From Iphinoe sp. HA4291-MV1 (lineage in GTDB: Bacteria; Cyanobacteriota; Cyanobacteriia; Cyanobacteriales; Nostocaceae): 43,862 bases of DNA. Each line of letters opens with the position of its first letter. Positions within the stretch are counted from its first letter, which is position 1. This document shows positions 1-7,120 of the stretch, in pieces. The stretch covers positions 1-43,862 of the forward strand of contig JAHHHH010000065.1 of the NCBI GenBank assembly GCA_019359415.1. Reading direction: 5' to 3'. Made by a program: the position numbers and the translations under genes. Below the pieces are notes generated by a model that ran no database searches, had not been told where the DNA came from, and was given only the letters and a program-made list of their open reading frames with translations.

Positions 1-2
1 CT

Positions 3-113
3 AGAACCTATGAAGAATTAGATTGTGCCATTACAAATGCACTCTTAACAGTGACTCATCAAGACATTATTGGATGGTTTACCCACTGTTGCTACTATAT
101 TGCACCCAACTGA
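3..113 (+). pseudogene. IS630-family transposase, C-terminal remnant
   Basis: An open frame enters from the window edge and encodes about 36 residues beginning RTYEELDCAITNALL and ending in TGA at 111-113. The YEELD...A(I/L)...V(T/S)..DI..WF.HC pattern resembles the C-terminal tail of cyanobacterial IS630-type transposases. The following bases, about 104-122, read on the other strand as TATAGCGGTTCTCAGTTGGG, which looks like the terminal inverted repeat of such an element ending at a TA dinucleotide. The rest of the element lies outside the window, so it may be complete there. The IS end sits exactly at the 3' end of the next, opposite-strand gene and probably supplies its stop codon. Confidence 0.6.
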
Positions 114-119
114 GAACCG

Positions 120-1122
120 CTATATTTCCAGCCTGGGTAGCATATCAGCTTCTACTGCACGAGGGTAATTGACCAGTATTTGCGTACCAAGGCTATGTTC
201 CCCATACTCAGCCAGAGTTTTGATTCCTAAGCCGACTGTTAAGTTATATTCACCTGGTGCTAGTGCATCTTCCCCTTTTCTACCTTTAAAGGAAGATGTC
301 GCCAGCACCATGTCGTAACCAGTCTTACCGTTGTCCCTAATTAACGCTTCTCCTACTTGCTCAAGTCTAAAGGGAGCTAATGTTCCCTTAGCAATCCGGG
401 CTACAGGGTTTTCCTCTTGCTCTTTGATGCCTAATCGAAACTGGAATGGAGTGTTGCTGCTGCTTGTAAGTTCTTCTGCCAAGTCTAGACTGATTTTGCC
501 GTAACAGTCACCTACCAGGTTTTTTGCCACATCTGGTGGTAAAAAGCCTCCGTTTTCCCCAGTTGCGTCATCTATTACCAAAATACGTAGATTCTTAAGT
601 TCCTTGAAGTCCCGACAAGGAGTGAACAGCAGCGAACCGTAGGCTGCTCCGTCTGAAGCATTAGGGTAAATGCGCTCGCGCACTTTGTCGTCACTAGCAA
701 AGTACATTCAGTAGACCGAAAACTTTTGTCAGTCAACGCAAGAATGAGGGTTTGGGGCGATGTTTTGGGCACAGGGTCGAGCGATCGCTTACCTTAGCAG
801 GAGAACTCATCTACAACCCTATTGCTCAAAACGCAGATGATACGGGCATTCTGGCGGATTGTATACAATCCGCCAGAATGCCCCAATGGTAAGCCTTCTA
901 GAAATCTTTTCGGTCTACTGACATTCGTTCTCCAGCAGCAAACTGTAGTGTCTTGCCCTCATATTCCCCCAAGTCTTGGGCTATTGTAGAACCAGGATAA
1001 ACTGTGCCGATAGCAAATTCAACATCAGGATATAAGTACTCAGCTAAGGAATTTTTTATCTTCTCTTCTACCCCAGTATCTTGCTTGAGCTTTGTATCAA
1101 AGTGTTTGAGGGTTAGAGTCAT
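120..1122 (-). pseudogene. Hypothetical gene split by a MITE and truncated by an IS end
   Basis: Two minus-strand frames (N-terminal part 1122 to about 921, C-terminal part 708 to 120) are halves of one gene. Removing the 212-bp element at 709-920 plus one copy of its ACATT duplication joins ...FAAGERM to YFASDDKV... in frame, giving 261 codons. The C-terminus ends LPRLEI-stop where the IS630 terminal repeat begins, so the true C-terminus is probably lost as well. The reconstructed protein is soluble, with no signal peptide or membrane segment. I do not recognise the family. Both disruptions imply the gene is non-functional here. Confidence 0.65.
709..920. mobile_element. 212-bp MITE, family A, copy 1
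   Basis: A non-coding element bounded by perfect inverted repeats CAGTAGACCGAAAA (709-722) and TTTTCGGTCTACTG (907-920) and flanked by 5-bp duplications ACATT (704-708 and 921-925). It contains a HIP1 octamer and a perfect 40-bp palindrome at 844-883. It interrupts the minus-strand gene at 120-1122. Near-identical copies lie at 10530-10741, 12702-12913 and 19875-20086. No transposase with these ends is in the window, so mobilisation must come from elsewhere. Confidence 0.93.
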
Positions 1123-1240
1123 AGTTTAGCTGAAGGTGTGAGCAAACTTATATCCAGATTGGATTACAGAATTTGCTATTGATATCTGCCTTCCGAGGGA
1201 AATTTCCAAAACTTGTTTCATTCTTGACATAAGTTAAAAT

Positions 1241-1451
1241 CAGTAGATCACAAAGTTTTTTAGAAGCCCTGCCACATCAGCATTCCACCAAAACACTCGG
1301 ACACAATAAAAGAACCTATTAATCAACATTTCAGCCAATACCGTTAGTTGCCCCAAAGCGATCGCTCTTAAACTAAAGCTGTTTGTCTCCTTGTCAGCGA
1401 GGGCACAAACCCTCATTCTTACGTCAGTTTCGGAAAGTTTGTGATCTACTG
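1241..1451. mobile_element. 211-bp MITE, family B (diverged relative)
   Basis: Bounded by CAGTAGATCACAAA (1241-1254) and its perfect inverted complement TTTGTGATCTACTG (1438-1451), with 5-bp duplications AAAAT at 1236-1240 and 1452-1456. Length, duplication size, the CAGTAGA end and an internal stretch with ACCCTCATTCTT match family A, but the rest has diverged and the long palindrome is absent. It lies between genes, just upstream of the small gene at 1481, where it may have displaced or supplied promoter sequence. It contains a HIP1 octamer. Confidence 0.85.
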
Positions 1452-1480
1452 AAAATACAATTGCTGAGTACTGTCAACCT

Positions 1481-1687
1481 ATGAGTAACCAAAAACTACC
1501 ACTATTGACTCGTGAGCAGTCTATGCGCTGTTTGATGCCTTCTGAACTCATGAGTGAGGGGTATATGGAGGCTGATGACTTTTATGATCCAGTACAAGAC
1601 GAAGATGACTCAGAAGGTCTAACAATTGCTGAATTGTATAGAAACAGTACTCCTTATGTGGTGACTGGTGAAGAAGAGGAATTTTAA
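1481..1687 (+). CDS. Small acidic hypothetical protein
   Basis: A 68-residue protein, very acidic in its second half (runs such as QDEDDSEG and the GEEEEF end), with no membrane segment or recognisable motif. It begins with ATG at 1481 shortly after the family B MITE and no strong Shine-Dalgarno is visible. The opposite strand and other frames offer no better gene. It is probably real given codon use, but I cannot assign a role. An acidic small protein on mobile DNA could be an inhibitor or DNA mimic, which is a guess only. Confidence 0.45.
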   Translation: MSNQKLPLLTREQSMRCLMPSELMSEGYMEADDFYDPVQDEDDSEGLTIAELYRNSTPYVVTGEEEEF

Positions 1688-1725
1688 GATATGTGTAATT
1701 AACGTCCACTTGACAAATCAACTAT

Positions 1726-1755
1726 ACTTAAGACTACAGTACTTAAGACTACAGT
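1726..1755. repeat. 15-bp direct tandem repeat
   Basis: ACTTAAGACTACAGT occurs twice head to tail (1726-1740 and 1741-1755). A TTGACA-like hexamer lies just upstream at about 1710-1715, so this may be part of a promoter or operator, but no plus-strand gene follows. The rest of 1756-1961 is low-complexity G/A-rich and C/T-rich spacer. Confidence 0.6.
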
Positions 1756-1961
1756 ATTTTTATTCCATGAAAAATTTGATTGATAAAGAGGCAAGGGAGC
1801 AGCTTCGCCCTTGATCAAGGGAGAAGAAGAGGGGGAGCTTTCTTGCAGGGTGCATAGGAGAAAATAATTTACTTTGAAGCGCCTCTCCCCCTCTCAGATC
1901 TCCCAGGCGTAGTGTGGGAGGGTGCTTCTTTCCCCCTGCCCCCTACTTCTTAGTTGAGACA

Positions 1962-2324
1962 TCAGTACTCATTTGGTAACATCAAAACTCTCTGAATCAG
2001 GTAAAGTTTGATGCTAAGTAGTGGAAAGTCCGTGTACTCAATTTCTTGTCGTAGGATCTCTTTATCTGTATCCCACTCACAAATCAAAGTGCCTGATTCT
2101 TCCTTGACTAACAAATGCCAAATCTGAAAATATTGCAGCTTGGTATTAGACAAAAATGTCTGAGTTTGATGCGAGGCAATTGCATCTATTAGCCAATAGG
2201 CTTCGGTAGTATCAGCGAGGTATTTAACTCCTTCTGTAAACCCGATGCCTAGCCAATGTTTGTAAATAATATCCGAACCAGTAAATTGCTTGATATCAGC
2301 AGTGATTTGAGCCGGATTTTTCAT
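1962..2324 (-). CDS. DUF6876-like protein
   Basis: A 120-residue protein starting ATG at 2324. The order ...IKQFTGSDIIYKHWLG..FTEGVKYLADTTEAYWLIDAIASHQ... matches my memory of the DUF6876 family (QFTG, then Y/W-H near 25, then a GV.YLA...AYWL(I/L)D.IA core), which is common on cyanobacterial plasmids and other mobile elements. Length is typical. No catalytic residue is known to me and no function is established. It stands alone, with a hairpin (2381-2412) and a long gene-free stretch upstream. Confidence 0.65.
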   Translation of the reverse strand: MKNPAQITADIKQFTGSDIIYKHWLGIGFTEGVKYLADTTEAYWLIDAIASHQTQTFLSNTKLQYFQIWHLLVKEESGTLICEWDTDKEILRQEIEYTDFPLLSIKLYLIQRVLMLPNEY

Positions 2325-2380
2325 AATTTTTGGCTCCTAATTCCTTTCATTTATTTCTTAGGCGTTAGCCGTGCTCAAAT

Positions 2381-2412
2381 AACTTTTGGTGAAGGAAGTA
2401 TCACCAAAAGTT
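2381..2412. other. Perfect 12-bp inverted repeat (hairpin)
   Basis: AACTTTTGGTGA (2381-2392) and TCACCAAAAGTT (2401-2412) are perfectly complementary around an 8-base loop. It lies about 57 bp upstream of the minus-strand gene at 1962-2324, so it could be an operator, a 5' leader hairpin or a terminator. No T run follows on either strand, which argues against a standard rho-independent terminator. Confidence 0.6.
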
Positions 2413-2866
2413 AGTGGTTCTTATTGATTGCAAATAGGAGATTTCTCGCCTAAAAGGGAACTCTTAACGGGCAACAGGCAACAGGGAAATCCCCATTAAA
2501 ATTAGGGGATTTAAACAAGAACGCTTTGTTGAATCGACGCCAGACGCTACAAGCCGGGAAACCCTAGTCGAGCGCTGGCGCAGCTATGCGTCTCTCAACA
2601 AATCTTTTTCTTCCGCATAAATAAATTTAGGGTACGAGGGTCTTACACGTATCAAAAACAGCCAGCCTTCAAACTACGAGTACACAACTACGTCCTATAA
2701 CTTTGCCTGTCGCCCATTCTTGAGGGTTACAATTGCTTTTGATTGCAACATGCTGTTCAAAAGTATATCTAGGTGAGAGTGCTTGATTGTGAGTGAAGGT
2801 GATTGTTATGGTGTTTATGGTTTGATTTAACGCTTCTCTTGAGACTATTTGGACTGCAAATACAGG
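2413..2866. other. Gene-free stretch with cyanobacterial repeat debris
   Basis: No credible gene. It contains purine-rich spacer (ACAGGCAACAGGG type) and, around 2533-2600, GC-rich text (GACGCCAGACGCTACAAGCC) of the sort dispersed as short palindromic repeats in Nostocales genomes. No clear promoter could be assigned. Confidence 0.5.
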
Positions 2867-3148
2867 CTATACAAATGCAGTTTTTGGCAGCGATTGTATC
2901 AGGTGTAAGTATTGCTTTTTTGGAGAATTGGACAGAAAGTAGATACGGAAAGAACCATCTGCGTAAAGCTTGAGATCTCGTAGTTCAAACTGAATATCTT
3001 GTGTCAAGAGCCATTGTTTTACAGTAAGGTGGTATTCTGCTACGAACGCGGCGGGAAAGTAGATGCGTCCTGTTTTAGCACCAGTTCGCTTATGGGTCAC
3101 AACTTGGAATTGGGGTTGAGTAAGAACCTCTGCCATAGGAAATCTCAA
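2867..3148 (-). CDS. Small hypothetical protein
   Basis: A 93-residue basic protein. The start is ATG 3148 or, four codons in, ATG 3136 (MAEVLTQPQFQ), and neither has an obvious ribosome site. It has a predicted mixed alpha/beta pattern (FQVVTHKRTG...GRIYFPAAFVAEYHL...FELRDLKLYADGSFRIYFL) and no membrane segment. The family is not recognised. Confidence 0.45.
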   Translation of the reverse strand: MRFPMAEVLTQPQFQVVTHKRTGAKTGRIYFPAAFVAEYHLTVKQWLLTQDIQFELRDLKLYADGSFRIYFLSNSPKKQYLHLIQSLPKTAFV

Positions 3149-3291
3149 TTAATTAATAGAACTCGTGGCAATTGTCAATGAACGCACATTTTTGGGTAAA
3201 GGGGAGCATGTTAAAGGGTTTTTATCTTTTGCAGTGAACAGTTACCAAGGAAGCGCAGTACCAGTTTTTAGCGGGAGGAAGGAGACCCCAT

Positions 3292-3368
3292 CAGTTATCA
3301 GTTACCAATTATCAGTTATCACTGTTCACTGCTTACTGTTCACTGTTCACTGTTCACTGTTCACTGTT
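3292..3368. repeat. Short tandem repeats (TCAGTTAYCA and CTGTTCA units)
   Basis: A run of degenerate decamers (ATCAGTTATCA / GTTACCAATT) passes into at least four tandem heptamers CTGTTCA at about 3333-3367. Such short tandemly repeated repetitive sequences are typical of heterocyst-forming cyanobacteria. The open frame over this stretch is repeat-derived and I do not call it as a gene. Confidence 0.75.
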
Positions 3369-3413
3369 TTAATTTTCCTTACCCCTACCCTTTTCCTCAT
3401 CTGAACAAGAAGT

Positions 3414-4238
3414 CTATTCTCCCTGCTCCATGTACCCACACAATTCACCCACTTTCAGAAAGTATTTCTGCAAACGATGTGCATCATCACCTTGAAAAAA
3501 TAGACTTGCAAGGTTGCTTGTACTTCCGTTTGAGAGCAGGTAAATTCTCACACCTTTTTCGTTATCTTTAGTTACAGAATTGGAGTTTGCTTCTAAATCA
3601 ACATAGGCAATAGCATTCAAATTGATAACTACATCCCCAATTCTCAACATAATTTCACTCCTGTTTTTGTATAGAATTAATTGGTCTTTCCATCTACAGA
3701 CTGCTTTGTTTTTCTGCTTATAAACTTCATCCATGCCATTGTTTGCGGACGTGATATAGCAACCTGTAATTCTTACAACAGCGCCATAGATTCCTTCAAA
3801 GCCATGACATCGGAATACTGCATCCATGCGAGGGACAATACCCTCGACATCCACCTTGTCCACGACAAACACAAATTCATCGCCGCTATTGAGTTGAGAG
3901 ATGAATTCTACTCCACGCCACTGTCGAATTTCAGCTAATGCTGTAGCGATCGCTTTATTTACTGCCTCTTCTCCGACATCATTATTGCGCTTGCCCATCC
4001 CGATAACATCACAACAAACCATCACCAACTGACCCGATGCAGCACGACGGCGGTTGTGTTGTAAGAACTCGTTACCCCGCACTTCGGCACCAGCACGGTT
4101 GTAGCATCCGAAATTGGAGTTGGTGTAAGCTTTTTCCAGCTTTTCTCTGAGGAGCTTATTCTCTTGTAGTAGGGAAGTTAGGAGTTGATTAACTTGATAC
4201 GACGCAGTTTTTTCTACGACACATGAAACCTGATTCAT
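3414..4238 (-). CDS. GGDEF-like domain protein with coiled-coil start
   Basis: A 274-residue soluble protein, ATG at 4238. Residues about 15-40 form a leucine-rich coiled coil (LLTSLLQENKLLREKLEKAY). Residues about 70-180 resemble a diguanylate cyclase (GGDEF) fold: VMVCCDVIGMGKRNND matches the metal-binding 'D.D.FK.IND' segment and LNSGDEFVFVV matches the signature loop, with S-G-D-E-F in place of G-G-D-E-F. The C-terminal about 80 residues are an uncharacterised cyanobacterial module. With the altered first Gly and degenerate surroundings, activity is uncertain and it may bind rather than make c-di-GMP. It is a single-gene unit. Confidence 0.6.
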   Translation of the reverse strand: MNQVSCVVEKTASYQVNQLLTSLLQENKLLREKLEKAYTNSNFGCYNRAGAEVRGNEFLQHNRRRAASGQLVMVCCDVIGMGKRNNDVGEEAVNKAIATALAEIRQWRGVEFISQLNSGDEFVFVVDKVDVEGIVPRMDAVFRCHGFEGIYGAVVRITGCYITSANNGMDEVYKQKNKAVCRWKDQLILYKNRSEIMLRIGDVVINLNAIAYVDLEANSNSVTKDNEKGVRIYLLSNGSTSNLASLFFQGDDAHRLQKYFLKVGELCGYMEQGE

Positions 4239-4431
4239 GCGAAATCAATTCTTTGGGTTAATTTTTCGTTCTTTAAAAAGCCGTGAGGCAGCAATATCAA
4301 AAAAACTAGAGTGGCAAAGTTAACTAGAGAAGGACGAGCAGGGGAGCAGGGGAAGAAAGAAAAACAAGCTTCATTACCTCGACGAATCAATAATAAGATG
4401 GAAACGCTATCTACATACCATAGAATAAATT

Positions 4432-4668
4432 ATGATAGAAAATCCAATTTATGATACCCCCCCCAAAACAAGCTTTGTTTCTCATCTGCCAGATTTGATA
4501 ACAGAAGAAGATTATCTTGGTAGTCCTGAACAAAAAAAGATCCGTGTACGAATTAATGTCAATGATGAAGGAGTTGATATCCTAGGTGATAGTATGTACG
4601 CTCACCTGGTAGAAGAATTAATGGCTCAATTAGGTGCAGATGAGATTGAGCGAATGCTATGTGGTTAG
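4432..4668 (+). CDS. Small hypothetical protein upstream of the conflict cassette
   Basis: A 78-residue acidic protein (ATG 4432). The second half, KIRVRINVNDEGVDILGDS...LVEELMAQLGADEIERMLCG, suggests a beta-hairpin followed by a helix. No family recognised. It is 141 bp upstream of the RING-like gene on the same strand, so it may be co-transcribed with the cassette, but the gap makes this uncertain. No strong ribosome site is visible. Confidence 0.5.
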   Translation: MIENPIYDTPPKTSFVSHLPDLITEEDYLGSPEQKKIRVRINVNDEGVDILGDSMYAHLVEELMAQLGADEIERMLCG

Positions 4669-4809
4669 TTCAATACAATAAACATCTCCGGAAACTAATC
4701 TCAAACGCTTGTGTTGTCTAAGTTGATGTTGAATTTCTGGAGAGGTCTAATGTAATTTAGTTTATTCATATCAGCCTTTGTTAGCATTTAACCTGAGTTT
4801 GATGCTGTT

Positions 4810-5403
4810 ATGACGGAAGAAACCAAAAGCTTGCTTAACTTGCGTAGCGACTTTGACCAGGGAGTTAGCGTTGCTATGGACCCAGTTAATAACACTGCGA
4901 TTCACAGAGGTGGTCAAGGGATAACTACCCTAAATTCTTATTGGTTGCACCAGCGCTGTCGAGTTTGCTCTCATACCTTCCGATTGGGTGATGAAGTACA
5001 TATTACTGAGGATGGAACTGTTCAACACAATAGCGCTTTGTTGCCTTGCAGCTACACCCATGTAACGAACTTGGAATTTTCCGAAGAGACATCAGCTTTT
5101 TTCACGGGATTGGATAAAGCTTGTCCTCCACCCAAAGATATGCCTATTGTGCGGTTGGATGCTGGTCATCAGTTACTGGCTGAACCATTTGCAGGTTTTC
5201 AACGGCATACTTGTGTGGTGTGTAGTCATACCTTACGGCAAAATGATCGGGTTGTGATCTGTCCTTGTAGTCCTCATCAACCTTTGTGCAAAATAGCTGT
5301 CCATCGAGATATAGTTCATGGTCTTAATTGCTTAGAAGCATGGAATCCAGGAGCTAATGGACAACTTTACTGTCCTGTCACATCAAGAAAACTTTATGAG
5401 TAG
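4810..5403 (+). CDS. RING-like zinc-finger protein, candidate E3-type partner
   Basis: A 197-residue protein with two treble-clef-like metal sites. The first is C50-x2-C53...H73...C80. The second is C135-x2-C138, C151/C153, C160, H165, H170, C174 and C188, ending LYCPVTSRKLYE. The spacing of the second set (CxxC, then C/H pairs, then H..C and a final CPV) resembles prokaryotic RING/U-box-related domains found beside bacterial E1/E2 genes. Its stop (TAG 5401-5403) overlaps the E1 start in the string ATGAGTAG, indicating translational coupling. From context I infer an E3-like adaptor for the ubiquitin-like pathway. A plain structural zinc protein is the alternative. Confidence 0.6.
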   Translation: MTEETKSLLNLRSDFDQGVSVAMDPVNNTAIHRGGQGITTLNSYWLHQRCRVCSHTFRLGDEVHITEDGTVQHNSALLPCSYTHVTNLEFSEETSAFFTGLDKACPPPKDMPIVRLDAGHQLLAEPFAGFQRHTCVVCSHTLRQNDRVVICPCSPHQPLCKIAVHRDIVHGLNCLEAWNPGANGQLYCPVTSRKLYE

Positions 5404-6457
5404 TCGTTATGCTCGCCATGAGTTAATACCTGGTTGGAGTCAGCAACAATTGGCAGATGCGAGGGTAATTATTTTTGGTCTGGGAGCTTTAGGTAATGAA
5501 GTAGCAAGAATTCTTGCTATGTCTGGGGTTGGTAGTTTGCTTCTGTGTGACCCAGATCGAGTAGAAGAATCTAACCTAAGTCGCACAGTGTTGTTTCGTC
5601 AGTCGCATATTGGTCGTTTGAAGGTAGAAGCTGCAGCTGGGACTTTAGTGGAATTGAATCCCGGACTTTCCGTTGAAACGCGATCGCTACCACTGATTCA
5701 TGGTGTCGGGCTAGGGGAAATCCGAGACGCTCATCTGGTTCTTAGTTGTTTAGATAGTCGTTCCGCTCGTTTACAGCTTACGGGTCGTTGCCAATTGGTT
5801 AAAATTCCCTATATAGATGGAGGAACTCATCCTTGGGGAGGAGAAGTCAGACCTTACTTAGATCCGGATGGACCATGCTATGGATGCAGCCTCAGTCCAG
5901 AAGACCGTAGCATCACTGATGTTCCTTGGAGTTGTCTTGATACTAGAGCAGAGGTTTCTGTGGGAGCAGCAGTACCATCATCTGCTTTAGTAGGAACATG
6001 GATGGGAACAATTGCTGTCCGTTTTCTCATGAAGATGGCTTGTCCTTCTGGTACTTTAAGGATCGATAGTTCGCGAGGAACTACAGTAGTTATTCCACAC
6101 GTACGAGATTCTGAATGCCCCCTACATACATCAATCGATTTTGTAACCAAGATTGGTGTTAGTTATCAAGATACTATGGAAAAGTTACGTAGTTTCCTTC
6201 CGAAATCAGCAGTACCTCTTGTTTGGGAACCAGTACAAAAGCTTGTTGAATGTTCTCATTGCAATTTTTATGAAACACGATGGGGTCTTCCTTCTGTAGA
6301 TTCATGTCCCCAATGTCAAAAACCTTTAAGACCTAGAACAACCATTGAATTAGATGAAGCTCCAGGTTATGTGAAACTTGCAGAATTGGGCATTCCTCCT
6401 CGTGAAATACTTACGGTAAGAACAGTCAAGGGTTGGCAATGGTTTGAGTTAGAATAA
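5396..6457 (+). CDS. E1-like (ThiF/MoeB/HesA fold) ubiquitin-activating enzyme
   Basis: A 353-residue protein. I chose ATG 5396 (MSSRYARHELIPGW) because it overlaps the upstream stop and begins at the conserved RY.RH start of the family; an upstream in-frame ATG at 5357 lies inside the RING gene. The adenylation domain shows the nucleotide loop GLGALGNEVA (about residue 28), DPDRVEESNLSR (acidic, Asn and Arg contacts), GRLKVEAA and LSCLDSRSAR. C161/C164 (CYGC) form the usual zinc pair, and C180 in PWSCLD is the candidate catalytic cysteine. The C-terminal about 75 residues add a zinc ribbon (C286, C289, C304, C307). It should adenylate the C-terminus of a ubiquitin-like partner and pass it to the E2. 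The reading frame is intact. Confidence 0.85.
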   Translation: MSSRYARHELIPGWSQQQLADARVIIFGLGALGNEVARILAMSGVGSLLLCDPDRVEESNLSRTVLFRQSHIGRLKVEAAAGTLVELNPGLSVETRSLPLIHGVGLGEIRDAHLVLSCLDSRSARLQLTGRCQLVKIPYIDGGTHPWGGEVRPYLDPDGPCYGCSLSPEDRSITDVPWSCLDTRAEVSVGAAVPSSALVGTWMGTIAVRFLMKMACPSGTLRIDSSRGTTVVIPHVRDSECPLHTSIDFVTKIGVSYQDTMEKLRSFLPKSAVPLVWEPVQKLVECSHCNFYETRWGLPSVDSCPQCQKPLRPRTTIELDEAPGYVKLAELGIPPREILTVRTVKGWQWFELE

Positions 6458-6483
6458 TGGCAGCTTAGTTTTATGTACTAACG

Positions 6484-6611
6484 TAAGTTGCTAGTTAGTG
6501 CCCATAAACGGTATTATTAGGATACAAAAACCTCTTTTTCAAGTATTGTAAAGTACTATATTTTGAGATTTTGTACTTAAAATCAGGGACTTTTTGATAA
6601 CTAGCAACTTA
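6484..6611. repeat. 128-bp MITE-like palindromic element
   Basis: Perfect 14-bp terminal inverted repeats TAAGTTGCTAGTTA (6484-6497) and TAACTAGCAACTTA (6598-6611), with partial complementarity continuing outward. The interior is AT-rich and non-coding. A partial copy of the same end (ATAACTAGCAACTTGGG) is at about 31663-31680. It separates the E1 gene from the Trypco2-like gene and may break or create a transcription boundary in the cassette. Confidence 0.8.
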
Positions 6612-6711
6612 GGTTACTAGTATAAAACTTTATTTACGATTATCTAAGGTTTGTTTTATCATTTAAAGAAAATTAAGCTGAAAAATGCAAGTAATTTTTT
6701 AACAAGAAATA

Positions 6712-7092
6712 ATGGCTAACAATCAAGATAATACTATTGGTCTTGCAGAGTTAATCGAACAAGTTAAGGAGGAATTGCTCACACCACCTGCTGATTCAGA
6801 AGATGTTCCCCTTTTGAGTGTGGACTCAGTTGAATTAGAACTCCAAGTCACAGTCCAGCGCCAGAATGGAGGCAAAATAAAACTTAATGTGATGTCAATA
6901 CTTAGCGGTGAAGTTGCAGATAAAGTTAGCAAAGACAATATTCATAAAGTTAAAGTAACCTTATCTCCCTTAGTTGATAAACAAAAGCTTCTGGCTCTCT
7001 ATTTACAACGTCACCCAGAGAAGAAGGAAAAAATTATCGAAACTTCAACGGAACTCTTGAAAAATCTTAATGAACCTGGAGATGGGTTTTAA
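6712..7092 (+). CDS. Trypco2-like (trypsin-co-occurring domain) protein
   Basis: A 126-residue soluble protein. The start GLAELIEQVKEELLTP followed by a stretch ending VELELQVTVQR..GGKIKLNVMSILSGE and VTLSPLVD fits what I remember of the trypsin-co-occurring domain 2 family, small proteins encoded beside trypsin-like, CHAT or EAD effector genes in bacterial conflict cassettes. It lies 28 bp upstream of the CHAT gene, so co-expression with it is likely. A role as regulator or binding partner of the CHAT protease is inferred from context. Confidence 0.7.
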   Translation: MANNQDNTIGLAELIEQVKEELLTPPADSEDVPLLSVDSVELELQVTVQRQNGGKIKLNVMSILSGEVADKVSKDNIHKVKVTLSPLVDKQKLLALYLQRHPEKKEKIIETSTELLKNLNEPGDGF

Positions 7093-7120
7093 AATTTAAC
7101 GGCGTTGAGCATGAGCCATT

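Noticed and set aside
709-920. Self-splicing intron or protein-splicing element instead of a MITE
   Set aside because: The four copies lie in both orientations relative to their host genes, carry inverted repeats and 5-bp target duplications, and show no intron-type core or intein motifs.
3292-3368. CRISPR array
   Set aside because: Units are 7-10 bp tandem repeats without spacers.
3165-3404. 79-residue plus-strand gene
   Set aside because: The frame runs through short tandem repeats and gives a repetitive LLFTVHCSLF peptide.
3414-4238. Candidate DGR reverse transcriptase
   Set aside because: It contains a GGDEF-like signature (SGDEF) and no YxDD motif or RT order of domains.
5357-5395. 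Upstream ATG as the E1 start
   Set aside because: It lies 40 bp inside the RING-like gene, and the conserved family start follows ATG 5396, which overlaps the stop.
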